Source of the DNA: Marilutibacter penaei
Lineage (GTDB): Bacteria; Pseudomonadota; Gammaproteobacteria; Xanthomonadales; Xanthomonadaceae
Length of the DNA: 64,000 nt
Reading direction: 5' to 3'
Assembly: GCF_014145395.1 (NCBI RefSeq)
Contig: NZ_JACHTE010000004.1
Span: 248,001-312,000, forward strand
Shown here: positions 46,899 to 56,563 of the stretch, piece by piece
Numbering within the stretch: the stretch's first letter is position 1
How the letters are laid out: each line of letters starts with the position of its first letter
Made by a program: the position numbers and the translations under genes
Notes under the pieces: generated by a model
The model's input: only the letters and a program-made list of their open reading frames with translations
What the model was told of the DNA's origin: nothing
Database searches by the model: none

Positions 46899-48614
46899 TC
46901 AGCGCGTGCGCGACGGCGGATAGAGCGGCGCCAGGAGCGCGGGCGTGGCGGGGCCTTCCACGTCACGCCAGCGGGGCCCGCCGGCAAAGGCGTCGCGCAG
47001 TCGCCGCCGGGCGTCCGGACCATCGCCATCCGCCCAGCGGGCCCGCTGCAGCGCATCCACGGCGTCGCGCTGGTCGGGGTCTTCAAGGCGCTGGCGCACG
47101 GCGTCGAGATCGCGCGCCGGCGGGATGGCCGCCGCGCACAGCGCGCGCGCGACATCGTCGAAGTCACCGGTATCCAGCGCCTTGCGGAGCACCCCGGGCG
47201 CAGGCGGGGCGTGCTCGCCGGCGCTACGCCCGGATAGGCCCGCGCCCGGCGCGGTCGGGCCGGCACGGCCACTTCGCCAATGAAGCGCAAGCAAGAGAGT
47301 GATGAGCCAGAGCATGGCGAAGGCCACCGCCGCGAACATCCAGACCCGGCCGTGATCGCCCGTCGCGGGCGTAGCCGCCAACTGGATCGGGGGCGATGAC
47401 GGCGCTTCCGCTGCGTCGCCGCCCACGGCCGGGGCGTCCGCGGTCGGCGCGATCTGCCCGGACGGAGGAAGCCTGCCAGCCGCATCGACCGTCCAGTCAA
47501 GCGCGGGGAGTTCGGTCTTGCGCGGTTTGCCGGCCGCGACGTCCCACCATGCCATGCCGACCCCGGAAAGCCTGACCGGCCCGTCACGGTTGGGCACCAG
47601 CGAGAAACGGCGGGTCACCGTGGTCCGGGGCCGTCCGTCGACGAAGCGCTCGTCGACCTGGGCTTTCTCCGGGAACACCTGCACCCCCTCGATGGGGGGC
47701 AGCACCAGGTCCGGCATCTGCGCACCGGTCGCACCGTCGGCAACCGCTTCGATGGTCAGGGTCGCCGCTTCGCCCTGGAGCAGCCGGGTCGGATTGGCCC
47801 GATAGCGCAGCTCCAGGCCGTGCAGCGGCAGCCAGGGCTGCGGCGCGCTCGCCGGGATGGCCTGCACGCGCAAGGTAGTGCCATCGCCGCGGGCCGACAG
47901 GCGACTGCCTCGCCCACTGCCGAACATGTCATCGAACAGGCCGGCGGTCCCACGGCCCTCGAACGTCGCCGCCGGCATCGACAGCGACCCGCTACGCTCG
48001 GGCACCAGCATGAACCGCCGCTCGACGACCTGGTACTGCCGCCCATCGATGGTGCGCGAATACTGCACGTCGTCCCCGGTCCGGCGGAGCGAGGCACCGT
48101 CCGGCGCCGGCTGGTCGAGCGTACCCGACACGATCGGTACCGCGGAGAACAGGCGCACGACCCACCCGACCGACTGCTGTACGTAGGGCGCGGTGTCGTC
48201 GGCGCGACTTTCGATGAAAACGTCACCGCGTGCCCCCCCGGGCGCGGACACGCGCGCAGGCGCCACCACCAGGCTCAGCGGTGCGGTGCGCTCCGCGCCG
48301 ACCTGCAGGGCGGGAATGGTCAGGACACCGTCCTGCCTCGGGCGCAGCGCCACCGCGAACAGGGTCGTGGTGCGCGTGCCGTTGCTGCCCGCGACGTAGC
48401 TGTGCCGGCTGCTGTGGCCACTGACGTCGAAGTCGCCCTCGAGGGGGCCGTAATCCGGCGCCGCCGACATCAGGTCCGCCTCGACGTTGAGGGTGACCGT
48501 CTCGCCCAGTTCGATACGGTCGCGATCCAGCCATGCCCGCGGCGCCGCGTGGACGACGCAGGTCATCGCCAGCAAGCCGAGCAGGAGCAGGCAGGAGTGC
48601 AGCGAGCGGTACAT
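46899..48614 (-). CDS. batD: BatD family protein
   Basis: A 571-residue envelope protein with a signal peptide (LLLLGLLAMTCVVHA), two or three Ig-like beta domains (RIELGETVTLNVEADL, RRFMLVPERSGSLSMPA, RRFSLVPNRDGPVRLSG) and a late transmembrane helix near residue 435. The cytoplasmic tail is Ala/Arg-rich. BatD lies at the end of MoxR/Bat operons and probably contacts the VWA proteins. It starts 3 nt after batB/C. Confidence 0.85.
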   Translation of the reverse strand: MYRSLHSCLLLLGLLAMTCVVHAAPRAWLDRDRIELGETVTLNVEADLMSAAPDYGPLEGDFDVSGHSSRHSYVAGSNGTRTTTLFAVALRPRQDGVLTIPALQVGAERTAPLSLVVAPARVSAPGGARGDVFIESRADDTAPYVQQSVGWVVRLFSAVPIVSGTLDQPAPDGASLRRTGDDVQYSRTIDGRQYQVVERRFMLVPERSGSLSMPAATFEGRGTAGLFDDMFGSGRGSRLSARGDGTTLRVQAIPASAPQPWLPLHGLELRYRANPTRLLQGEAATLTIEAVADGATGAQMPDLVLPPIEGVQVFPEKAQVDERFVDGRPRTTVTRRFSLVPNRDGPVRLSGVGMAWWDVAAGKPRKTELPALDWTVDAAGRLPPSGQIAPTADAPAVGGDAAEAPSSPPIQLAATPATGDHGRVWMFAAVAFAMLWLITLLLALHWRSGRAGPTAPGAGLSGRSAGEHAPPAPGVLRKALDTGDFDDVARALCAAAIPPARDLDAVRQRLEDPDQRDAVDALQRARWADGDGPDARRRLRDAFAGGPRWRDVEGPATPALLAPLYPPSRTR

Positions 48615-48617
48615 GGG

Positions 48618-50423
48618 TCAGTCCTCGAGTTCACCCGCGCGGCGGCGGCGTTCGTATTCGATACGGAACTTGTCACGCAGCAGTCCGCCCGGGTCGTCCG
48701 GGACCCGTCGCAGCCAGGCCTCGTTGGCGATCCTGCGTTCGCGCTCCTGCGGTGTCTCGTCGGCGGGAGGGCCATCCGCCCCGACTGCCGCATCGCCGGC
48801 ATCGGCACCCTCGGCGCCGGCTTCGAGCGCGTCCCGCATGCGCTCCCGCAGCGCACGATCGGCTTCTGCCTGGGCGCCGGGATCGGGTGGTCCGGAGGGC
48901 GGAGGATCCGACGGACCCGATGCCTCTTCGCCGTCGCCGTGTCGTGGGGCTTCGGCAGGATCGGACGACTCGGAGGGCGTTGGCGGGCGACCCGCCGTAC
49001 CGGCCGGCTCGTCGCCTTTCGCCGCATCCGCCGGCCCGTCGCCCGGCGAGGGCTGGGACGGAGGCTGCCCGGTGTCCGCCGTATCGCCCTGCTCACCCCC
49101 GTCGCCATCCCGCGGCGGCCGCTGCATAGCAGCGCGCACGGCCTCCCGGTTGGCGATCGCGTCTTCCATGCCCGGCTGCAGCGCCAGCGCGCGGTCATAG
49201 GCCTCGATGGCCTGTGGATAGTGACCGGCTTTGGCCAGGGCATTGCCTCGGTTGTAATGCGCGTCGGCGCTGTCCAGCTCACCGAACGCGTGCGCCGCCT
49301 CCGCGTAGTCGCCTTTGCGATACGCGTCCGCCGCCGTCGCCATCCGGCGATGCTCGACCTGGTCCGCGCGTCGCCACAACTCCATCGCCTGCGCCGGGGG
49401 GGCTGGCAGGATGAGGAGTGGGAGCAGGACGAGCGCAGCCATGCCCGCGTTGCGGCGGAACGCGAACAGGGCCAGCAGCATCAGGGGGGGAAGCAACCAG
49501 AAGCCCTCATCCTGCCACTGCCGTCCGGTTTCCCCCTCCGCGCCGGGCGCCGCCGGGTCGGCCTCGTCCAGGGTCGCCGTGAGCAGTCCCAGCGAAGAGA
49601 CGTCGGAGTCGTCTCCGGCAATCCGTGCGTAACGCCCCGCCCCGGCCACGGCGACGCTTCGCAGGGTGGCTTCGTCGAAGCCTGCCTCACCCGGGTCGCC
49701 GTCCGGCGTCCGGTACGGCATGCGACCTGAGTTCCCGACCCCCAGCACCCGTACTTCGAAGCCGGCCGCTGCCGCTTCGGTGGCGGCATCGATCGCCTGC
49801 CCGTCCGCCTGCCCGGCCATCAACAGGACACGTCCGCGCTCGTAGCCGGCCTGCTGCATCAAGCGCACCGCATGCCGGATGCCCTCCGCCGGATCGGCGC
49901 CATCGCGCGGCATGACATCCGGCGCGAGGGCATCCAGGAACAGCGCGACGTTCGCGGCATCGTCGGTCACGGGTGCGACCGTGAACGCCTGCTCGGCGAA
50001 CACCACCAGCCCGACGGGCACATCAGGTCGGGCATCCAGCAGGCGCTCGAGCTTCGCGCGGGCCTGGGCGAGCCGTGACGGCGGCGGGTCCGCGGCGAGC
50101 ATCGCGTCGGACAGTTCGACGACCACCACCAGCGGCACCTTGCCCCGCCAGAGCGGCGAGTCCACCTGTCGCCAACTGGGGCCCGCCAGCGCCACCACCG
50201 CGACGACGTAGCCCAACAGCAGGGCCAGCCCTCCCCACCACAGGGCACGAGATGCACGACGCTCGACCAGATGGACCAGCAGGTGTGGATCGACCACGCG
50301 TGCCCACACCTCCTGATGCCGCCTTCGCCACCATCCGAACACCGCCAGGAGGGGCACCGCCACGAGCGCCCACAGCCAGTCGGGGCGCAGCCAGTGCAGG
50401 GCGCCGGGATCGAATCCGGTCAC
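48618..50423 (-). CDS. BatB/BatC fusion: membrane VWA domain plus TPR
   Basis: A 601-residue protein. Two N-terminal helices flank a periplasmic or membrane-proximal VWA domain (residues about 95-290), a third helix pair near 310-355, then TPR repeats (GDYAEAAHAFGELDSADAHYNRGNAL) and a long Gly/Pro/Glu-rich tail. The VWA metal site reads ELSDA (103-107) instead of DxSxS, so the first Asp is lost. The GTG at 50423, which overlaps the batA stop and has GAGGTGG upstream, is preferred to the GTG at 50432. It resembles Bacteroides BatB fused to BatC. Confidence 0.82.
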   Translation of the reverse strand: MTGFDPGALHWLRPDWLWALVAVPLLAVFGWWRRRHQEVWARVVDPHLLVHLVERRASRALWWGGLALLLGYVVAVVALAGPSWRQVDSPLWRGKVPLVVVVELSDAMLAADPPPSRLAQARAKLERLLDARPDVPVGLVVFAEQAFTVAPVTDDAANVALFLDALAPDVMPRDGADPAEGIRHAVRLMQQAGYERGRVLLMAGQADGQAIDAATEAAAAGFEVRVLGVGNSGRMPYRTPDGDPGEAGFDEATLRSVAVAGAGRYARIAGDDSDVSSLGLLTATLDEADPAAPGAEGETGRQWQDEGFWLLPPLMLLALFAFRRNAGMAALVLLPLLILPAPPAQAMELWRRADQVEHRRMATAADAYRKGDYAEAAHAFGELDSADAHYNRGNALAKAGHYPQAIEAYDRALALQPGMEDAIANREAVRAAMQRPPRDGDGGEQGDTADTGQPPSQPSPGDGPADAAKGDEPAGTAGRPPTPSESSDPAEAPRHGDGEEASGPSDPPPSGPPDPGAQAEADRALRERMRDALEAGAEGADAGDAAVGADGPPADETPQERERRIANEAWLRRVPDDPGGLLRDKFRIEYERRRRAGELED

Positions 50424-51442
50424 AAGCGCCACCTCGGCGGCAACAGGAATGCCAGCAGTGACAGGGCCAGCGCCGCGGCCAGCGGCCAGGCATAGCGCTC
50501 GATCCGTGGCCGGATGACCGGCCCCGGCTGCTCCACCGGCTCGAGGCGGTCGATCTCGGCATAGATACCGGCCAGCTGGCCGGTGTCACGGGCGCGGAAG
50601 AAGCGGCCACCGGTGGTGTCCGCGATATCCCGAAGGGTGTCTTCGTCGATCGCATCGCCCGCGCCCGGCATGGGGAGCTGGAATCCGAACACCGACATCG
50701 CGCCATCGCCTCCGAACGCGACGGTATGAACGCGTACGCCATGGTCCTTCGCGAGTTGGGCCGCCTTCGCCGGATCGAGCAGACCGGCGGTGTTCACGCC
50801 ATCGGTGAGCAGGATCAGGACGCGTTGTCCCTCCGGCTGGTCACGCAGACGCTTGACGGCCAGGCCGATGGCATCGCCGATCGCGGTTTCCTGGCCGGCC
50901 AGCCCCACCACGCTGTCCTGCAGTTGAAGTCGCACCGACTGGCGGTCCGGGGTGAGCGGAGTGAGCGCATAGGCGCGGCGGCCGAAGACCAGCAGGCCCA
51001 CCCGGTCGCCCTCCCGCCGGTCCAGGAAGTCCGCGAGCACCGCCTTGGCCGCGGTCAGGCGATCAACCGTGCGTCCGCCGAGCGCCATGTCCGGTTCGTC
51101 CATGCTGCCGGACAGGTCCAGCGCCAACATCAGGTCGCGACCGCTACGGGGCGGTTCGATCGGCTCGCCCAGCTCCTGTGGCCGCGCCGCGGCCAGGCAC
51201 AGCAGCGCCCATGCCAGGAGCATCAACAGGCTCGGCGGGCGCCGCCAGCCGATGCCGCCTGGCGGCGCGCCGCGCTCGCTCAGTCGCGAAATACCCGGCA
51301 TGCGCATCGCTGCCGTCGCCGACCGGCGCGCCGGCGCCAGCCACCACACGAAGAGCGGCAGCGGCAGCGCCCACAGCCACGCCGGCCAGGCGAGGGCCAT
51401 GCCCTCTCCCCAGACCAGCCATGCGTCGGCAAGCCCGGCCAT
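50420..51442 (-). CDS. BatA: membrane VWA-domain protein
   Basis: A 340-residue inner-membrane protein. Helices near residues 15-35 and 70-85 precede a VWA domain with an intact MIDAS, DLSGS (109-113), and the later Thr and Asp in ILLTDGVNTAG. A C-terminal helix follows. It starts by a TGATG overlap with the DUF4381 gene and ends inside the start of batB/C. Probably a MoxR partner. Confidence 0.88.
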   Translation of the reverse strand: MAGLADAWLVWGEGMALAWPAWLWALPLPLFVWWLAPARRSATAAMRMPGISRLSERGAPPGGIGWRRPPSLLMLLAWALLCLAAARPQELGEPIEPPRSGRDLMLALDLSGSMDEPDMALGGRTVDRLTAAKAVLADFLDRREGDRVGLLVFGRRAYALTPLTPDRQSVRLQLQDSVVGLAGQETAIGDAIGLAVKRLRDQPEGQRVLILLTDGVNTAGLLDPAKAAQLAKDHGVRVHTVAFGGDGAMSVFGFQLPMPGAGDAIDEDTLRDIADTTGGRFFRARDTGQLAGIYAEIDRLEPVEQPGPVIRPRIERYAWPLAAALALSLLAFLLPPRWRL

Positions 51443-51894
51443 CACCGGTACCCCATCAGTTCCAGGAAGCACGCGCGGGCCAGCGGGCGCAACGCGGCGA
51501 CCGCCGCCGGATCCAGCGCCCGCTGGAACCCTCCCTCCACCAGCAACGCGCCGGCCTCCCCGTCGAAACGGGGCGGCTTGCAGTCCCGATCAAGCCATTC
51601 ACGCCACGCGCGGCCGTGCAGGGTATCGGCGTCGCGGCGGTGCCGGCGCGCGGCGCGGCGCAAGAGGGACGACATGGCGGCCACCTCGTCCACCGGAGAA
51701 TCCGCGGCCGCGAGCGCGTCGTCGAACGTCGCCTCGATCCGGCGACGGCGGCGCTTCCGGTGATGACGCCACGCCGCCAGAGACAGGATCACCGCGACCG
51801 CCGCTGCGAACACCATCCACCACCCCGGCGCCGGTGGCCACCAGGGCGGTGGAGGCGGCAGGTGGATGTCGCGCAGGACGAGCTCGCCTGCCAT
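51442..51894 (-). CDS. DUF4381 domain protein
   Basis: A 150-residue single-span membrane protein. A Pro-rich start (LPPPPPWWPPAPGWW) leads into one helix (MVFAAAVAVILSLAAW), then a very basic stretch and a soluble helical part with DTLHGRAWREWLD, which is the family hallmark. It is always found in MoxR operons between DUF58 and BatA genes. Function unknown. Confidence 0.85.
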   Translation of the reverse strand: MAGELVLRDIHLPPPPPWWPPAPGWWMVFAAAVAVILSLAAWRHHRKRRRRRIEATFDDALAAADSPVDEVAAMSSLLRRAARRHRRDADTLHGRAWREWLDRDCKPPRFDGEAGALLVEGGFQRALDPAAVAALRPLARACFLELMGYR

Positions 51895-52821
51895 CTAGGC
51901 CACCTGTGCGCCGGGGCGCCCCAACAGGGACAACCAGGCATCGCATTCATCGGTCGTCGACAGCGCGGCGACACGCACGCCCCGCGCCGGCAACCGTGCG
52001 AGCGCGCGCGCGACCGGGGCGGAAAAAGCCTCCCGCCAGGCATGCCGTCCCAGATGCCCGCCAAGATCGACCTCGACCCTGCGCGCACCGGGCCGCGTCG
52101 CCTGGAAAGGCAGGCGCGCCCGGGGCGGCGCCAGCTCGAACGGATCGGTCAGCAGGAGGACGATCACCTCGTGATGCTGCGCCAGTGCCGGCCAGCGCCG
52201 TCCGGGTACGGCTTCCAGGCTCCCCGCATCGGCGAGCACGACCAGCCGGGCGCCGGGCCGCAGGACCCGCTGCGCATGGTCGAGCGCGACATCGAGGCCT
52301 GCATCGTCCGCGGGCGGCCCGGCATACCAGCGGACCAGCGCATCCAGCACACGGAGCACCCCCCGCGTGCCGCCGGTGGGCGGGACCGGCGACTCCGCAT
52401 CGCTGCCGCGCAGGGCGGCGACGCGATCACCGTCACGCTGCGCGACCCAGGCCGCCACCGCACCGGCGCGTGCTGCCTGGACGGACTTGAAGCGGGTGCG
52501 GGTACCGAAGTACAGCGCCGGCGCCGTGTCGGCGACGATGAGCGTCTGCCGTTCGCGTTCGGCCTGGTAGAGCTTGGTATGGGCGCGGCCGCTCCGGGCG
52601 GTCAGTTTCCAGTCGATGTGACGGGCGTCGTCGCCGGCGACATACTCCCGCGATTCCGCATACTCCATGCCCCGACCGCGCAAGGGCGACAACCCCTGCC
52701 CCGTGATGCCATGCCGCCCGAACCGCGGCGGTCGCCTTGCGCCCGCGAGGCGCTTCAGGCCGACCAGCTCAGGCAGTCCCGGCCGGATGCCTTCCATCGC
52801 GGGCAACGGGGAGGCCGTCAT
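51895..52821 (-). CDS. DUF58 domain protein
   Basis: A 308-residue protein with the DUF58 core RGRGMEYAESREYVAGDDARHIDWKLTARSG. A VWA-like C-terminal part follows with LIVADTAPALYFGT. It lacks a membrane segment. The stop abuts the DUF4381 start. DUF58 proteins pair with MoxR ATPases, probably as adaptors. Confidence 0.88.
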   Translation of the reverse strand: MTASPLPAMEGIRPGLPELVGLKRLAGARRPPRFGRHGITGQGLSPLRGRGMEYAESREYVAGDDARHIDWKLTARSGRAHTKLYQAERERQTLIVADTAPALYFGTRTRFKSVQAARAGAVAAWVAQRDGDRVAALRGSDAESPVPPTGGTRGVLRVLDALVRWYAGPPADDAGLDVALDHAQRVLRPGARLVVLADAGSLEAVPGRRWPALAQHHEVIVLLLTDPFELAPPRARLPFQATRPGARRVEVDLGGHLGRHAWREAFSAPVARALARLPARGVRVAALSTTDECDAWLSLLGRPGAQVA

Positions 52822-52858
52822 CGCGACATCCCCTTTCAAGCGGCATGCTGCCGTGAGG

Positions 52859-53872
52859 TCATGGCAGCGGGACCTTCTCGAGCAATGCATCCACGAGCCG
52901 ACCGCCGTCCCAGCCTTCGGCGGTCGCCTCGTAGCTGGGCAGCACGCGGTGGCGGAGCACGTCCGGCGCGACGGCCCGGACATCGTCAGGCGTGACGAAA
53001 TCGCGTCCCGCAAGCCAGGCCGATGCCTTCGCGCAGCGCTCCAGGGCGATCGAACCCCGTGGACTCGCGCCCCAGGCAATGCGACGACCCAGGTCCGCGT
53101 CGTAGCGACCGGCATCGCGCGATGCCAGGACCAGCTCGACCAGATAGCGTTCGACCGCGGGCGCCATGTGCAAGTCCAGTATCGCCATGCGCGCCGCGAA
53201 CACATCCTCGAGCGGGATCTGCGCAAGCTCCGCCGGTGCGCTGCGCATCGCTTCGCCCGCGCGTTTCCGTGCAAGCCGCAGGATATCCATTTCGGCCTCC
53301 ACCTCCGGATAGCCGATGCGCACGTGCATCAGGAACCGGTCCAGTTGGGCTTCGGGAAGCGGAAACGTCCCCTCCTGCTCGATCGGATTCTGCGTGGCCA
53401 TGACCAGGAACAGCGGCGGAAGCGCGTAGGTTTCGCGCCCGACCGTCACCTGCCGCTCGCCCATGGCCTCGAGCAGCGCGGACTGGACCTTCGCCGGGGC
53501 GCGGTTGATCTCGTCCGCCAGCAGGATGGGGTGGAACACGGGGCCCGGCTGGAACTCGAACCGGCCCTCCTGCGGACGCCACACCTCGGTCCCGGTGAGA
53601 TCCGCAGGCAACAGGTCCGGCGTGAACTGGACCCGGGCGAAGTCCGCTTGCAGGCGGGATGCCAAGGCGCGCACCGCGGTGGTCTTCGCGAGGCCGGGCG
53701 CGCCTTCGACCAGCAGGTGGCCGTCGGCGAGCAAGGCCACCAGCAGCCGCTCGACCAGAGCCGCCTGGCCGATGATTTCCTGCGCGAGGGCCTCCCGGAG
53801 GCCCGTGAAGACGCCGTGCAGGCGTTGAGCGTCCTCCGGTGTCGCCCCGTTCGCTAGGTGCGCGTACTGCAT
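52859..53872 (-). CDS. MoxR-family AAA+ ATPase
   Basis: A 337-residue chaperone-like ATPase. Walker A is GAPGLAKT (57-64), Walker B includes Asp119-Glu120 in LLADEINRAP, followed by sensor 1 (ATQNPIEQEG), an arginine finger region and sensor 2 (SPRGSIAL). It opens the operon, 37 nt before DUF58. Homologous operons support envelope stress tolerance and the folding of metal- or cofactor-bearing partners. Confidence 0.93.
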   Translation of the reverse strand: MQYAHLANGATPEDAQRLHGVFTGLREALAQEIIGQAALVERLLVALLADGHLLVEGAPGLAKTTAVRALASRLQADFARVQFTPDLLPADLTGTEVWRPQEGRFEFQPGPVFHPILLADEINRAPAKVQSALLEAMGERQVTVGRETYALPPLFLVMATQNPIEQEGTFPLPEAQLDRFLMHVRIGYPEVEAEMDILRLARKRAGEAMRSAPAELAQIPLEDVFAARMAILDLHMAPAVERYLVELVLASRDAGRYDADLGRRIAWGASPRGSIALERCAKASAWLAGRDFVTPDDVRAVAPDVLRHRVLPSYEATAEGWDGGRLVDALLEKVPLP

Positions 53873-53980
53873 AGTCTTCTCGCTGGTTCGGGTTCACGCA
53901 TCGTGCGGTTCGACCACGGGCGCGGACGATGGTTCACGGCCGCCCGTGGCCGGTCTGGAAACAGCATGGCACAAACGCAG

Positions 53981-54000
53981 AGAGGGCCTTGCGGCCCTCT
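53981..54000 (-). terminator. Terminator of the pilMNOPQ operon
   Basis: An 8-bp stem (53981-53988/53993-54000) with loop TTGC lies 31 bp past the pilQ stop; its minus-strand tail is GCGTTTGTGC. Confidence 0.65.
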
Positions 54001-54030
54001 CCACGGAACAACAGGGTGTCAGTGCGCGGT

Positions 54031-55983
54031 TCAGCCGCGCTGCTCCACCCGCAGGACCTTCGGCGTCACCATCAACAGCAGTTCAGCCTTTTCCTTGTTG
54101 CGGCCCTTCTTCTTGAACAGGTTGCCCAGGAAGGGAATGTCTCCCAGGAAGGGCACCTTGCTGACCGAGGCACGGTCGGTGAACTCGTACACCCCGCCGA
54201 CCACCACGGTCTGGCCGTCGTCCACCAGTACGGCGGTGTTGACTTCGCGCTTCGCGATCTGCGGGACGCTGCCGATCGAGGTGTCGACGAACCCTTCGAC
54301 CTCGTCCTTCTTGATCGCCATGTTGAGGAACACGCGGCCGTCATTGGTGATGGTCGGGGTGACCTTCAGCTCGAGCAGCACGTCCTTGAACTGGACGTTC
54401 GGGATCGGAATCGTGGACGGGCCCTGGGTCGGGGCAATGGTCACGTAGCCGACTTCCTGGCCCTGGCGGATCACGGCCTCGCGCTGGTTGCTCGTCACGA
54501 CGCGCGGGTTGGAGATGACCTCACCACGCCCCTCTTCCTGCATGGCCGACAGCTCGACGTCGAGCGCGTAGCCGGCGTTGAGAATCGACAGGGCCACCGA
54601 ACCAGCCGGGTTCTGGACGGCCAGGTTGGTCATCAGGCTGCGGGTGATGTCGAAGGTGGAATCGCCGTCCATCACGGCATTCGCACGCGAGTTCGCATTC
54701 GCACCGGCGCTGCCGATGTCCCCGCCGAAGCCGAGCGTGCTGCGGTCGCCATCCTTGCCGTCCGCGCCGCTGATGCCGAAGCGCGCACCGAGCTCACGGG
54801 CGAAGGTATCGGTGGCGATCACCACGCGCGCCTCGATCACGACCTGGTCGACCGGGCGGTCGATGACCTGGATCAGCTCACGCATCTGCGCGACCTTCTT
54901 CGGGATGTCGCTGATCATCAGGGTGTTGGTGCGCTCGTCCGCCACCAGGCGGCCACGGGGCGACAGGAAGCCATTCTCGTTCTGGTTGGCACCGCCGTCC
55001 TGGCCGCCACCCTGCCCACCGATACCCTTGGCCTCGGTCAGCGCTTTGAAGATCGCCGCGGCGTTGTGGTAGTTGATCTGCACGTACTCGGTGACGAGGT
55101 CGACGCGGTTTTCAAGCGCGATGCGTGCGTCTTCCTTGTCCTGCTCGTACTTGGCGATCTCGGCCTGCGGCGCGATCCAGATGACGTTGCCGCTGCGGCG
55201 CTTGTCGAGCCCCTTCGCCTGCAGGACGATGTCCAGCGCCTGGTCCCACGGCACGTTGACGAGGCGAAGGGTCACGTTGCCCTGCACCGTATCCGCGGCG
55301 ACCACGTTCAGCCCGGACTCTTCAGCGACGAGCTGGAGCACGGTACGGACCGGGACATCCTGGAAGTTGAAGGTCACCGGACGGCCGGCATATCCGCGCG
55401 AGGCACTCGCGCTGCCGGTGGCGCCCACGGCCCGGTTCCCGCCGGCGTCGCGCGAGGCCGTCGCGTTCGCGGCCCGCGGCACGATCTCGACGATGTAGTC
55501 GTTGCCGGTCTGGTACGCCATCGACTCGTAGTTGCCCTGCGTGCTGAGGGTGAGCACGGTGCCCTCCCCCGATCGACGGGCGTCGATCCGCTGCACCGGC
55601 GTGGCGAAGTCGGTGACGTTCAACGGACGCTGCAGGCTGGCGGGCAGCTCGGCATTGCCGACGTTGACGGTCACGGTCGAACCGACGCTGCGCAGGTCGG
55701 GGGCCGCGCCGGTCCCGCTGAAGCTGAGGATCAGGCGGCCCGCGCCATCCTCGCCACGCTTGAAGTCGATCTTCGATACCTCGATGGTGCCGGGCAGTCG
55801 CTTGGCTGGATCGACACTGGGCACGGGGGCCGTGGTCGGACCCGCCGCAGGAACCGCGGGCGCCTGCTGGGCGTGGACGGCGCTGATTGCCGCGATCGCG
55901 CCCACCGCAAGGCCGACACTGGCGCTGCGCAGGAGCATGGAGCGCCGGGCCGGCCGCTGGCTGTTGGCGTTGTTAACGGTCAT
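54031..55983 (-). CDS. pilQ: Type IV pilus secretin PilQ
   Basis: A 650-residue outer-membrane secretin. Signal peptide, then one AMIN domain (about residues 65-170), an N0 domain (PVTFNFQDVPVRTVLQLVAEESG), N1, and the secretin barrel with VPFLGDIPFLGNLFKKK near the end. Only one AMIN domain is obvious, while Pseudomonas PilQ has two. The ATG at 55983 has GGGGGA upstream; an ATG at 56004, overlapping the pilP stop, is the alternative. Confidence 0.93.
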   Translation of the reverse strand: MTVNNANSQRPARRSMLLRSASVGLAVGAIAAISAVHAQQAPAVPAAGPTTAPVPSVDPAKRLPGTIEVSKIDFKRGEDGAGRLILSFSGTGAAPDLRSVGSTVTVNVGNAELPASLQRPLNVTDFATPVQRIDARRSGEGTVLTLSTQGNYESMAYQTGNDYIVEIVPRAANATASRDAGGNRAVGATGSASASRGYAGRPVTFNFQDVPVRTVLQLVAEESGLNVVAADTVQGNVTLRLVNVPWDQALDIVLQAKGLDKRRSGNVIWIAPQAEIAKYEQDKEDARIALENRVDLVTEYVQINYHNAAAIFKALTEAKGIGGQGGGQDGGANQNENGFLSPRGRLVADERTNTLMISDIPKKVAQMRELIQVIDRPVDQVVIEARVVIATDTFARELGARFGISGADGKDGDRSTLGFGGDIGSAGANANSRANAVMDGDSTFDITRSLMTNLAVQNPAGSVALSILNAGYALDVELSAMQEEGRGEVISNPRVVTSNQREAVIRQGQEVGYVTIAPTQGPSTIPIPNVQFKDVLLELKVTPTITNDGRVFLNMAIKKDEVEGFVDTSIGSVPQIAKREVNTAVLVDDGQTVVVGGVYEFTDRASVSKVPFLGDIPFLGNLFKKKGRNKEKAELLLMVTPKVLRVEQRG

Positions 55984-56000
55984 CGTGCTATCCCCCAAAC

Positions 56001-56561
56001 TCATTGATCTTCCAGTGCGACGGAGGCCGGTCGTTCCAGCCACCCGCCCGCGCCGTCCGGCACCAGTTCCACCAGCTCGATGCGGTCTTCATGGACGCTG
56101 GTCACCCGACCATCGCTCTGTCCCATGTACGCACCGGGCCGTACCCGATAGGTCACCTTGTCGGGCGCCATTACCAGCGCCACGATGCCGCCCCCGGCAC
56201 CCAGGGTGCCCACCATGTCGAGGCTGTCGAGCGGGAACTGCTCGAGGGTCTGCTTGCGACGGCTGGAGTCCGGACGGGGCCCTGCGCCACCATCGCGGTC
56301 GCGGAACGCCCGGCTGAAGGGATCACGCAACGCCTGCGCTGCATATTCGAAACTCTCGAACTGCTGCATGACCGGCAGGGGATCCAGCGGCGGAGCGGGA
56401 CGGGCCTTGACCTCGTCCACCCACTTCTCGAGATTCGGGGCATCGCCGGGCGTGCTGGTGATGCCGCGGGAACACCCCGCGACCGCCACCAGCATCAGGC
56501 CGGCTGCGAGGGCACGCGCCCAGGGAGCCCCCGGCCGGTCGGCTGCACTACGCGTACGCAT
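56001..56561 (-). CDS. pilP: Type IV pilus lipoprotein PilP
   Basis: A 186-residue lipoprotein (lipobox VAGC). The C-terminal beta domain (FPLDSLDMVGTLG, YRVRPGAYMGQSDGRVTSV) binds PilQ and links it to PilN/PilO. It starts 2 nt after pilO. Length is normal. Confidence 0.93.
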   Translation of the reverse strand: MRTRSAADRPGAPWARALAAGLMLVAVAGCSRGITSTPGDAPNLEKWVDEVKARPAPPLDPLPVMQQFESFEYAAQALRDPFSRAFRDRDGGAGPRPDSSRRKQTLEQFPLDSLDMVGTLGAGGGIVALVMAPDKVTYRVRPGAYMGQSDGRVTSVHEDRIELVELVPDGAGGWLERPASVALEDQ

Positions 56562-56563
56562 GC

